This document shows positions 26,945 through 34,649 of a DNA stretch of 64,000 nt, in pieces. This stretch comes from Ga0077536 sp035325705. GTDB lineage: Bacteria; Pseudomonadota; Gammaproteobacteria; Ga0077536. Numbering within the stretch: position 1 is the stretch's first letter; every line of letters begins with the position of its first letter. The DNA lies in NCBI GenBank assembly GCA_035325705.1, contig DAOKZI010000022.1:1-64000 (forward strand). Reading direction: 5' to 3'. The notes below the pieces were generated by a model, which was not told where the DNA came from, did not search any database, and saw only the letters and a list, made by a program, of their open reading frames with translations. The position numbers and the translations under genes were made by a program.

Positions 26945-26977
26945 TCGTAGCCCGGAAGAAGCGTAGCGGAATCCGGA
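26945..26977. repeat. Family B unit
   Basis: CGTAGCCCGGAAGAAGCGTAGC followed by GGAATCCGG, with a remnant CCCGGGCTAC just before it. No gene seen in 26813-27029. Confidence 0.8.
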
Positions 26978-27029
26978 GTCGTCGCACCGACGGCCGACCC
27001 CGCTTGCGCGCTACGACGACCGCGCCGGC

Positions 27030-27785
27030 TCAGAACACGTCGAGCGCCGTCGACACCGAGAACACCACGCGCTCGTCGCAGAGATCCCGGCCGCACTCGT
27101 CCTCGTTCAGCGAGTCGTGATAGCTGACATCGAAGTTCAGACCGAGGAAGCGACGCGAGATGCCCGCGCGCCAGTGCGTGTACTCGTAGCCGGCGCGACC
27201 GCTCGTGCGATCGCCGTCGACGTACTGATGGCCGATCCCGAAGCCGAGCAAGAACTCGCGGGGCAGCGTGAGATCGAGATTGCCGCCGCCGTAGAGCCCG
27301 TCGCCGTCTTCGCCGAAAAAGTCGGGCGACCAGGCGCCGAACACCGCGACGCGCGGCGTCAGGGGCAGGTTCGCGAAGCGGTAGCCGAGCTGGCCGCGCG
27401 CTTCGGCGTAGTCGAAGTCGCCGGCGCGATCCTGGTCCTGATCCGGGAAGCTGTACCAGATGCCGCCCAGATCCCAGTCGATGCCGTTCGCAAAACGCCC
27501 GCGCAGGCCGCCGTACCAGTCGAGCTCGAGCGTCGAAGCGTCGTTGGCGAGGCTGTCGAACTCGATGCTGGAACCCCATACGCCGGCATAGAGACCGAGC
27601 GGCTCGTACTCGTATTCGAGACCGCCCTGCAGCGCCGGATCCTCGCTGCTGCGTGAAATGCCGCGGTAGACGTAATCCGTCGTGAGACCGAGCTGCGCGG
27701 TCACCGCATGCGGCGAGTCCGCCGCCGCCGCCACTCCGGCCCACAGACCGATCGCCCCCGCCAACAGCTTCGTGTAGTTCTTCAT
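27030..27785 (-). CDS. TorF-family putative outer-membrane porin
   Basis: About 251 aa. The signal peptide MKNYTKLLAGAIGLWAGVAAA is followed by amphipathic beta strands (VTAQLGLTTDYVYRGISRS, LGLYAGVWGSS, and others) ending FSVSTALDVF with a terminal aromatic, typical of outer-membrane barrels. The TDYVYRGIS motif is characteristic of this conserved family. ATG 27785 has AAGGA 6 nt upstream; an ATG two codons earlier (27791) sits too close to it. The transported substrate is unknown. Confidence 0.88.
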   Translation of the reverse strand: MKNYTKLLAGAIGLWAGVAAAADSPHAVTAQLGLTTDYVYRGISRSSEDPALQGGLEYEYEPLGLYAGVWGSSIEFDSLANDASTLELDWYGGLRGRFANGIDWDLGGIWYSFPDQDQDRAGDFDYAEARGQLGYRFANLPLTPRVAVFGAWSPDFFGEDGDGLYGGGNLDLTLPREFLLGFGIGHQYVDGDRTSGRAGYEYTHWRAGISRRFLGLNFDVSYHDSLNEDECGRDLCDERVVFSVSTALDVF

Positions 27786-27955
27786 TTGCATTCCTTTCTG
27801 CGCTCAGGTTCGAGCTGCGCGCAGTGTAGGAAGGCAATCGGTAACGTCCGGCCACGCCCGTGTCAGACGCGGCAAGCGCAGGTAACGGTGGGTAAAGCTA
27901 CGTCAGGAAGCGTCGGCGAGCGGAACTTTCGTGAACCATGGCGATGGCGTCGTCG

Positions 27956-28180
27956 CCCGGGTTGCGCTCCGCGCTGAGGTATCCCCACGAAATTCATTTG
28001 GCGCAGGCGCTTGAAGGATGAAATCGTCGTCGCTCCCGCGCAGGCGGGAGCCCAGGGGGCGCCGAGCCAGCGAAGCTGGGTTCCCGCCTGTGCGGGAACG
28101 ACGGTTACTCTTACTGAATTGTCCGCGCTGCTCGCATGTGAAACTCGTGGGGATACCTTAGAGCGCAGCGCAACCCGGGA
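27956..28180. repeat. Inverted-repeat element with AGGTATCCCCACGA ends
   Basis: AGGTATCCCCACGA (27977-27990) and TCGTGGGGATACCT (28145-28158) bound a 182-bp segment; the inversion continues outward through GTTGCGCT.. / ..AGCGCAAC family B sequence. Looks like a small non-autonomous element or a folded B pair. No gene seen in 27792-28251. Confidence 0.65.
28024..28106. repeat. Family D inverted pair (CTCCCGCGCAGGCGGGAG)
   Basis: GTCGCTCCCGCGCAGGCGGG.. and CTGGGTTCCCGCCTGTGCGG..CGAC face each other; each is itself palindromic. This is a repeat type widely seen in proteobacterial spacers. Confidence 0.8.
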
Positions 28181-28245
28181 TCTCGGCTGCATCGATACGC
28201 CGAGATCCCGGGTTGCGCGCTGCGCGCTCCACCCGGGCTACGAAG
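28161..28245. repeat. Family B units downstream of the ADC-like gene
   Basis: GAGCGCAGCGCAACCCGGGA..GCCGAGATCCCGGGTTGCGC, then ..CACCCGGGCTACGAAG. The long dyad could terminate transcription of the minus-strand gene ending at 28252. Confidence 0.75.
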
Positions 28246-28251
28246 AGAGGT

Positions 28252-29013
28252 CTAGCGCGCGATCTTCTTCGCCCCGCCGGCTTCCGCCGGCACTGCGAAG
28301 TCGGCCGTGAAGCGCGGCGGCAGTAGCGTGAGATCGACCACGGCGTGCGTGCCGGACATCGGGAACGTCGCCTGCAGGCGCGCATCGCCCAGCGCCGCGA
28401 CATCGTAGGCGAGCAGTTGCGGCCTGCCGCGTATCACGCGCTTGAAGGCATAGGCCGTTTCCATCTGCACCATCAGCGCCGCGCCGCCGATGCGGGTCGC
28501 GTTCAGGGCCGGGGAATACTTCACCGACGCACCGGCGCCGACCACGGGCTGCATGTGCGTGCTCACGGTATCGAGCAGCACGCGGCCGTCGACGGCGATG
28601 CGGCCCTGCAGGCGATCGTAAGTCTCCCGGTAGTGCACCTCGGCGACTCGGCAATCGAAGCCGTAGCGACGCTGCAGCCACTCGCCGACTTCGGCGCGAT
28701 TGACGAAGGCCGCGTGCACGAGGTGACGCGGCTTGATGCCCGTGCGGCAGGCGAGCCCGATCCACGCGCATTCGAAGGCGCCGAGCGGGCCGTCGTCGCA
28801 GCGCCAGAAGGTGATGCCGAGATGCGCCGGCACCGCGGGATGCAGGCTTACCGGCAGGGCGGCCAGCGCGGCCGTCATCGGCACTTCGAACAGCGCGTAG
28901 TGCACCTGCACGTTCTCGAGCAGGACTTCCCCGGTTTGCGCCAAATCGATCTGCGTGCGCGGAACGGGCTGGCTCGCCGCGGCGCGCGTGCCATACAGCA
29001 GCTCGGCTTTCAT
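28252..29013 (-). CDS. Acetoacetate decarboxylase-superfamily-like protein
   Basis: 253 aa. The overall pattern (LPVSLHPAVPAHLGITFWR near 55, then a PR-HLVHAAFVN region, GEWLQRRYGF, and late beta strands ending LTLLPPRFTADFAVP) resembles ADC-fold proteins. The family's Schiff-base Lys motif (GxPKK) is not seen; the equivalent place reads YGFDCRVAEV, so it is unlikely to be a classical decarboxylase. The start overlaps the LLM stop (ATGA at 29010-29013), so the two are translationally coupled and probably act on the same compound. Confidence 0.55.
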   Translation of the reverse strand: MKAELLYGTRAAASQPVPRTQIDLAQTGEVLLENVQVHYALFEVPMTAALAALPVSLHPAVPAHLGITFWRCDDGPLGAFECAWIGLACRTGIKPRHLVHAAFVNRAEVGEWLQRRYGFDCRVAEVHYRETYDRLQGRIAVDGRVLLDTVSTHMQPVVGAGASVKYSPALNATRIGGAALMVQMETAYAFKRVIRGRPQLLAYDVAALGDARLQATFPMSGTHAVVDLTLLPPRFTADFAVPAEAGGAKKIAR

Positions 29014-30119
29014 CGCGCAGCTCCCGCGGCGCGCCTGGAGGCCTGCGCGCCGAACTGCGGCATCACTTCGCGCGCAAAGAGACGCAGGCTGTCCAGCACC
29101 TCCTGCTGCGGTACGGTTTCACGCGCCTGGATCATGAACACGAGGTGATCCGCGCCGGCCGCTTCCCAGCGCCTGACGGTATCGACGAGCGTCGCCGGAT
29201 CGCCGAAGCAGAGCCCGCTCGGCGGCAGCTTCTGCTCGCCGGGCGCGTGCGGATCCGGCCGCAGCGTGCCGAGCAGGCCGATCGCCGTGTAGTTGCTCGC
29301 GGGATAGGCCTCGGAGATCTCGACGGTCTGGCCGGCCATGTAGCCGAAGGTCGCGACCATCTCCTCACCGCGCTGGCGCGCGTACTGGCCGTCCCGATGA
29401 CAGAACATCCAGTTCGCGACGGCGATCTGATCGTTGACGAAGGCACCGACGGGCTCGGCCTTCTTCACGCGTTCACGATAGGCTTCGAAGCGCGGGATGT
29501 TGCGCTCGACGTCGGCGATCGAAAGGATCAGCGCGCCCATGCCGCGATCCGCCGCGTCGAGCTCGGTGCCGTGACCCGTCACCGCGACCCACAGCGGCGG
29601 ATGCGGCTCCTGCCAGGGCTTGGGCAGCACGTTGCGTTCGGGCATGGTGTGGAAAGAGCCTTCGTAGCCATAGCGCTCCTGCTGCCACATCTGCGGAATG
29701 ACCCGGCAGTATTCGTCCCAGCTACGCTTGGTGTCGTCGACGCAGGCGTTGAAACCGCCGAGCTCGTTCCAGGTCGAGGTGCGGCCGGTACCGAACTCCA
29801 CGCGACCGCCGGAGAGAATGTCGAGGAAGGCCGCCTTCTCGGCGAGCCGGATCGGGTGATGCATCGCCGGCACGCAGGTCGCGATGCCGAAGCCCAGCCT
29901 GATCCGTTTCGTCTCACGCGCCACCGCCGCGAGAAACATGTCCGGGCAGCTCGCGTGACTGTACTCTTCGAGGAAGTGATGCTCGACGCACCACACGCTG
30001 GAAAACCCGAGCTCGTCCGCCACCACCACCTGCTCGATCGCATGCTCGAACACCGCCTTCTGCGTCTCCCGCGTGAACGGCCGCGGCGTCGAGAGCTCGT
30101 AGATCAATCCGAATTTCAT
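29010..30119 (-). CDS. LLM-class flavin-dependent oxidoreductase
   Basis: 369 aa luciferase-like protein: MKFGLIYELSTPRP, GFSSVWCVEHHFLEEYSHAS, RIRLGFGIATCVPAMHHPIRLAEK and GRVEFGTGR. The EHHF and HHPIRLAEK patterns indicate the FMN-type monooxygenase branch. ATG 30119 has AGGAGG upstream; an open frame to 30515 precedes it but passes through a family C repeat. It forms a two-gene operon with the ADC-like protein. Confidence 0.87.
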   Translation of the reverse strand: MKFGLIYELSTPRPFTRETQKAVFEHAIEQVVVADELGFSSVWCVEHHFLEEYSHASCPDMFLAAVARETKRIRLGFGIATCVPAMHHPIRLAEKAAFLDILSGGRVEFGTGRTSTWNELGGFNACVDDTKRSWDEYCRVIPQMWQQERYGYEGSFHTMPERNVLPKPWQEPHPPLWVAVTGHGTELDAADRGMGALILSIADVERNIPRFEAYRERVKKAEPVGAFVNDQIAVANWMFCHRDGQYARQRGEEMVATFGYMAGQTVEISEAYPASNYTAIGLLGTLRPDPHAPGEQKLPPSGLCFGDPATLVDTVRRWEAAGADHLVFMIQARETVPQQEVLDSLRLFAREVMPQFGAQASRRAAGAAR

Positions 30120-30293
30120 CGCCCTGCCTCCTGTGCTTGCGCCGGAGTGTGCCACAGCGCTCGCGATCGCTGTAGCAAGCAGCTTCCTCCGAATTGGGGA
30201 AGGACTGGGCCATCGAGAACATCGGCGCAAACTGCCCGGAAGGCGCGAAGCGGAATCCCGGCTGTGCCAGCGCCGCGAGAACTCATTGATCCG

Positions 30294-30426
30294 ACCACGG
30301 AGAACACGGAGAAGAGATCGATCGGGTCTGCGCCTCCGTGACTCAGTGCCGATTGCGGGCGTCGGCGCCATGGAAGCTCCAAACAATCCCCATTCTTCCC
30401 TCCGTGTTCTCTGTGTTCTCCGTGGT
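30294..30426. repeat. Family C palindromic element
   Basis: ACCACGGAGAACACGGAGAA .. TTCTCTGTGTTCTCCGTGGT, 133 bp, with the internal GCGCCTCCGTGACTC and AACAATCCC segments shared with the other C copies. A degraded B unit lies just before it (about 30233-30256). No gene in 30120-30513. Confidence 0.85.
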
Positions 30427-30513
30427 AAAAAACGGCCAGTCAGCCCGCACTCACGCCGGCGCCGGCGTCCGCCGATTTCGCCCGCGTAACGACCTGTTAG
30501 AATTCTCCGCAGC

Positions 30514-30765
30514 ATGAGTCAGCAAGATGCAACGGCGATCCAGCGACGTGAAGCGCGCCGCCAGTGGCGCGTGGTCAAGATCGCATTGACGGCCGCGAGC
30601 GAAGCCGACGAGAACTTGTCGCCGGACGTAGCGCTTGCGGCCATGTGGCAGCTTGCTCTCGATGCCTGGGCCATGACGGGCCATCCGCTTCCCGCTTATT
30701 CCCGTGCCGACACGCCGGTGCGGCGCCTAGCAATGGACGCCCCGGAGCACGCGCGGCCGGCGTGA
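30514..30765 (+). CDS. 83-aa protein paired with a nucleotidyltransferase (possible antitoxin-like partner)
   Basis: 83 aa, mainly helical, with LSPDVALAAMWQLALDAWAMTGHPLP and a basic N-terminus (RREARRQW). No known domain is assigned. It overlaps the next gene by 4 nt (GTGA), and such small proteins recur beside DUF6036-type nucleotidyltransferases. A TAGAAT hexamer lies 11 nt before the ATG and no SD is evident, so the mRNA may be almost leaderless. An antitoxin role is inference from size and coupling. Confidence 0.65.
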   Translation: MSQQDATAIQRREARRQWRVVKIALTAASEADENLSPDVALAAMWQLALDAWAMTGHPLPAYSRADTPVRRLAMDAPEHARPA

Positions 30766-31223
30766 ACGAAGACTTTCTCGACATGCTCCGCGCCCTGCAA
30801 AGCGCAGGGGCCCGGTTCCTGATCGTCGGCGCGCATGCGCTCGCTGGCCACGGCATACCGCGCGCCACCGGTGACTTCGATCTCTGGGTCGAGGCCACCC
30901 CGGACAACGCGGCCCGAGTATGGCGGGCGTTGCTCGATTTCGGCGCTCCCGTCGCTGCGCTCGGCGTGCGGCAGGAGGATTTCGCAACGCCCGGGCTGGT
31001 CATCCAGATCGGGCTTCCCCCCCGGCGCATCGATCTCCTGACGAGCCTCACCGGCCTCGAGTTCGACGCCGCCTGGGCGACTCACGTCACCGTGACGCTC
31101 GCCGGTATGGTGCTTCCGCTACTGGATCGCGACAGCCTGCTCGCCAATAAACGGGCCTTGGGAAGGCCACAGGACTTGGCCGACGTCGACGCGCTGTCGA
31201 GGCAGAGACCGGGCAACGACTGA
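30762..31223 (+). CDS. Nucleotidyltransferase-like protein (DUF6036 / AbiEii-like fold)
   Basis: 153 aa from a GTG start coupled to the 83-aa gene. RFLIVGAHALAGHGIPRATGDFDLWV carries the G-x-H and D-F-D pattern of minimal or AbiEii-type nucleotidyltransferases (two carboxylates binding metal). GLPPRRIDLLTSLTGLEFD and LLDRDSLLANKRALGRPQDLADVDAL complete the family pattern. It probably transfers NMP to an RNA or protein, or acts as a toxin; the target is unknown. An imperfect hairpin overlaps its stop. Confidence 0.8.
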   Translation: MNEDFLDMLRALQSAGARFLIVGAHALAGHGIPRATGDFDLWVEATPDNAARVWRALLDFGAPVAALGVRQEDFATPGLVIQIGLPPRRIDLLTSLTGLEFDAAWATHVTVTLAGMVLPLLDRDSLLANKRALGRPQDLADVDALSRQRPGND

Positions 31224-31247
31224 AAGGTGCAGCGTTGCACCGTTTCA
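31220..31247 (+). terminator. Possible hairpin at the end of the nucleotidyltransferase gene
   Basis: CTGAAA-GGTGCA..TTGCACC-GTTTCAG overlaps the stop codon at 31221-31223. There is no T-tract after it, so the terminator call is weak. The following 500 bases to 31756 show no convincing gene. Confidence 0.4.
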
Positions 31248-31756
31248 GAAACTGCGCACGCATCCGCGCTTCGATTTTCAGGATTGCTCGCAAGTCGAAT
31301 CCTTGCACCGAGATCGAGAACTACAGACACGTGACGTCCCCGGCCATGGCGAATGGGCGGGATCTGGGACACCGACGCGTCTTTGCATGCGCGGTACGCG
31401 GTCGCTTCGAAGGTGTCCCCGATCTTGTCTCCCCGAGTAGCGCCTCCGCGAAGGTGAACCGAGCTTGATCCCGGTCAACTGGCGCAAGCGCGATCGGGGC
31501 TACGGATAACAGGGCGGGTGAGGCTCGCCCGTCCGTTCGAGTTTGCGCTCCAGGACGGCGAGGACAGGAACGCGCGCGCAGCGCCGGCGTCGCTGCCCAC
31601 CGCGAGTAGCGGTGCCTGCGGCGATACGAAGTCTGTGCGAGCGCGATTTTGACCCGGGCGGCTATCGGCATGAGCGCTCGTGCATCGCATCGAGCCGCGC
31701 ACGCCAGCAGTTCGCGGCCCGCGAGGCGGAGTCATGTCGTGAGTGCTCGAGATGCG

Positions 31757-32467
31757 ATGAATTTCCACGGCCGCCAAGTCCTGGTGACGGGTGCTTCCAG
31801 CGGTGGACTCGGTTACGGCATGGCGAGAGCCTTCCTCGAAGCGGGCGCCGCGGTTGCGATAACCGGGACGAAGCCGCAACAGACCTACGCTGTCGACTTC
31901 GAGCACATGAGCTTCCATCGGATGAACGCGGAGGATCCCGACAGCATCGACGCGCTGGCGGCTCGCTTCGATCGCCTCGACGTGCTCATCAATTGCATCG
32001 GCCACATGCTGCCGCACAAGCAGGAATTCGAACGGTCGGGATTCGAGAAGATCGTGACCATCAACCTGACCGCCGTGATGCACTTGTGCACGGCCTTCTT
32101 TCCGCTGCTCGAGGCAGCGCGAGGCTGCATCGTCAACATCGACTCGGTTTCCGCGATCCGCCCGATGTTGAATAACCCGGCGTACACGGCCAGCAAAGCC
32201 GGCCTGAGACACCTCAACGCGGCGCTGGCCCAGAAGTGGGGGCCGCGGGGCGTGCGGATCAACGGCATTTCGCCGGGCGTCGTGCCAACGGGCTTGACGA
32301 CGCACATCACCACGCCGGCGCACGTGGAAAGGATGAAAAAGACCAATCCGATACCGCGTTTCGGCACGGTCGAGGACATCGCCGGCGGCGCGCTGTTCCT
32401 GGCCTCGCCGCTTGCGTCCTACATCACCGGCCAGTCGATCGTGATCGATGGCGGTATGAGCCTGTAG
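31757..32467 (+). CDS. Short-chain dehydrogenase/reductase (SDR)
   Basis: 236 aa classical SDR. The nucleotide-binding motif is VTGASSGGLGYG (one residue longer than the usual TGxxxGxG); then DVLINCIGH, catalytic Ser in VNIDSVSAI, YTASK (Tyr, Lys), ISPGVVPT, and the C-terminal ITGQSIVIDGG. It oxidises or reduces a hydroxyacyl or alcohol intermediate with NAD(P). Start at ATG 31757; an upstream in-frame GTG at 31739 is the alternative. First gene of a plus-strand run with the phosphotransferase-like gene (14-nt gap). Confidence 0.88.
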   Translation: MNFHGRQVLVTGASSGGLGYGMARAFLEAGAAVAITGTKPQQTYAVDFEHMSFHRMNAEDPDSIDALAARFDRLDVLINCIGHMLPHKQEFERSGFEKIVTINLTAVMHLCTAFFPLLEAARGCIVNIDSVSAIRPMLNNPAYTASKAGLRHLNAALAQKWGPRGVRINGISPGVVPTGLTTHITTPAHVERMKKTNPIPRFGTVEDIAGGALFLASPLASYITGQSIVIDGGMSL

Positions 32468-32481
32468 GCGGTCACTCCCCG

Positions 32482-33567
32482 ATGTTCGTCGATCGGGCCA
32501 GACGCGCTCCGCAGGACTGGCAAGCCGTCATCGCTTACCTCGAGAACACCGGGCTGCACGTGGACCGGCACGCCGAGATCCGGCAGTTCGCGGCCGGATC
32601 CGCCAACTTGAACTACCAGTTGACCCTCGTGGGCGGGCGTAAGGTCGTGCTGCGTCGGCCCCCGGACGGCCCGTTGCCGCCCGGCGCCCATGACGTCGCG
32701 CGCGAGTACAAGATCTATTCCCGCCTCGGCCGGCGCCTGCCACAGGTCCCGTTGGGGTTGGCGTTCTGCGACGACAGCAGCGTCATCGGCGTACCGTTCA
32801 TCGTCTTCGAGTTTCGTGAAGGGCTGTCGATCGGGCGCGAGCTGCCGCGGCAGCTCGCGCCCATCGCGGAAATCGGCGACAAGTTGAGCCGCTTGATCGT
32901 CGAATCACTGGCGGAGCTACACAAGGTCGATCCGAAGGAAGTCGATCTGCTCGACCTCGGCAAGGGAGAGGGTTTCATCGCGCGCCAGGTTCGCGGATGG
33001 CACCAACGCGCGCGCATGGTGCTCACCGACGACGCGATGCTGAAAGTCGCGCGCCTGCACGACTGGCTGGCGTCGAACGTGCCGGCGCGGCAACCAATCG
33101 CCCTGGTTCATCATGATTACAAGCTCGACAACATGCTGATCGATCCGGATACGCTGCGCATCAACGGCGTGATCGACTGGGAAATGGCGACGATCGGCAA
33201 CCCCGTTTTCGACCTGGCCTTGACCCTCACCTGCTGGGGCGGACAGCACGAAGCCCACCCCTACGCCGGGGTGTGCAGAATGCCCTGCGAGGCACCGGGA
33301 TGGTGGACGTGGCGCAAGGTGCTGGAAACCTACCTGGAGAGATCCGGGCTGGACCTGATCGAGGACGAGTTGAAGTTCTACTGGATGCTGGCCTTGCTGC
33401 GCACGGTCGTCGTCTATGCGCAGTTGCAGGTGCTGTACGCGAGGGAGACGGGAATGCAGGACAAACTGACGCCGGGCTTCTGTATCCCCGCCGACAAGTT
33501 GCCGTCGGTGGTACGCAGCGTGCTCGATCACGCGGTGGATCTCGTCGGCACCAAACTGGATTGGTGA
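32482..33567 (+). CDS. Aminoglycoside phosphotransferase-fold protein, ACAD10/11-type
   Basis: 361 aa kinase-like protein. It has AAGSANLNYQLTL (nucleotide loop), VVLRRPP, catalytic loop VHHDYKLDNML (H-x-D-x-x-x-x-N) and metal-binding VIDWEMATIGNPVFD. This matches the APH domain found fused to acyl-CoA dehydrogenases in ACAD10/11, which phosphorylates 4-hydroxyacyl-CoAs, and the free-standing versions in bacterial hydroxy-acid catabolism. Here it lies with an SDR and B12/carboxylase genes, so a hydroxyacyl-CoA kinase role is attractive. No acyl-CoA dehydrogenase is present in the window. Confidence 0.87.
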   Translation: MFVDRARRAPQDWQAVIAYLENTGLHVDRHAEIRQFAAGSANLNYQLTLVGGRKVVLRRPPDGPLPPGAHDVAREYKIYSRLGRRLPQVPLGLAFCDDSSVIGVPFIVFEFREGLSIGRELPRQLAPIAEIGDKLSRLIVESLAELHKVDPKEVDLLDLGKGEGFIARQVRGWHQRARMVLTDDAMLKVARLHDWLASNVPARQPIALVHHDYKLDNMLIDPDTLRINGVIDWEMATIGNPVFDLALTLTCWGGQHEAHPYAGVCRMPCEAPGWWTWRKVLETYLERSGLDLIEDELKFYWMLALLRTVVVYAQLQVLYARETGMQDKLTPGFCIPADKLPSVVRSVLDHAVDLVGTKLDW

Positions 33568-33706
33568 GCGACAGCGACCTCGATGTCGGCTATGCACGCC
33601 CTATGGCCGCCGGTACACGAGAGCAATACACGCGCGGTGCGATCGCCGCCGGTTCCCCCCGACATTCCCGTATCGTTGGTCACCGTGACCTCCGGAGTTC
33701 GCGATC

Positions 33707-34537
33707 ATGCAGACATTGCGATTCTTCTCCAGCGCTGAAGGGGCGACGGCTGTCGAGGAGCTTCCGCTCCCGTTCATTGCCATCGATCCGCCGATGGATG
33801 CCCGTATCTTTCGGCGTTTGGCCAAAGGCGAGAAAATTCTCGGAACCAGCGCACCGCTGATGTCAGCGCGCGGTATGCAGGCGCTGCGCTCGCTCGAAGC
33901 GCAAACGTGCTACTGGAATGCCGATCGCGGCCGTTACCTGGTGTTCGTGATCTCGGGCGGAATCGAGATTTGCGCGACCGCCGGTGGCAGGCGTGCGCTG
34001 GTGCCCGGCGACGTACTGCTGATCGATGCTGGGGAGGTCGCAGACGGCATGCTGCAGCGGCGCGGAGACTGCCGCTTGCTGCAGCTCCGCCTCGCCGACG
34101 ACTGGGTGGCGCGCGGCGCGCTGCCGAGCCCCGAGCTCGACTCGCCCGGCGACCCGCGGCGGCCGCCCACGCTCAAGCGCATGTACAAGAGCGGCGACGA
34201 TCGCTCCTATTTCCGCGCATTCGATCAACTGTTTCCGTCCGCGACCGGCCAACCGTGCGCGGCGAGGCCGGTACGGGGTTTCTGGTTCGTCCGCTTCGCG
34301 CCCGGCGCATTCATCGATTGGCACCCGGAAGTCGTCAACAATTTCGTGATCGTGCTATCGGGTGCCCTGGAACTGGAAGTCAGCGGCGATGGATCGATCG
34401 AGGTATTCGGCGCCGGGGACGTGTGCCTGGCCGAAGACCGCACGGGCGAAGGCCATATCGACCGCATGCACGGCATCACGCGGCTCGCGCTGATCGAATT
34501 CGAAGACGAGCACTTGTGGGGCACGGCGGACGAATAG
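33707..34537 (+). CDS. Bicupin-domain protein
   Basis: 276 aa with two cupin-like halves. The first is around YLVFVISGGIEICATAGGRRALVPGDVLLIDAG and lacks an obvious His pair. The second, GFWFVRFAPGAFIDWHPEVVNNFVIVLSGALELEVSG then GDVCLAEDRTGEGHIDRM, has His residues that could bind metal. CCGGAG lies 9 nt upstream of ATG 33707. It may be a dioxygenase, isomerase or sensor; unassigned. Convergent with the carboxylase operon. Confidence 0.75.
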   Translation: MQTLRFFSSAEGATAVEELPLPFIAIDPPMDARIFRRLAKGEKILGTSAPLMSARGMQALRSLEAQTCYWNADRGRYLVFVISGGIEICATAGGRRALVPGDVLLIDAGEVADGMLQRRGDCRLLQLRLADDWVARGALPSPELDSPGDPRRPPTLKRMYKSGDDRSYFRAFDQLFPSATGQPCAARPVRGFWFVRFAPGAFIDWHPEVVNNFVIVLSGALELEVSGDGSIEVFGAGDVCLAEDRTGEGHIDRMHGITRLALIEFEDEHLWGTADE

Positions 34538-34649
34538 GGAAGCGCTGAACGAGTCCGTCCTGGACTTGTGCGAAGACGCGAGGCGCAAGCAAGTTCAGGC
34601 TCGGCTCCGGCGCGGGCCGTGCGAGCCGATCGAGCCGGTACGGTGTCGC

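Noticed and set aside
31224..31756. Possible small gene or ncRNA upstream of the SDR
   Set aside because: Short frames only, no SD or promoter pair; only a weak hairpin at 31220 is visible.
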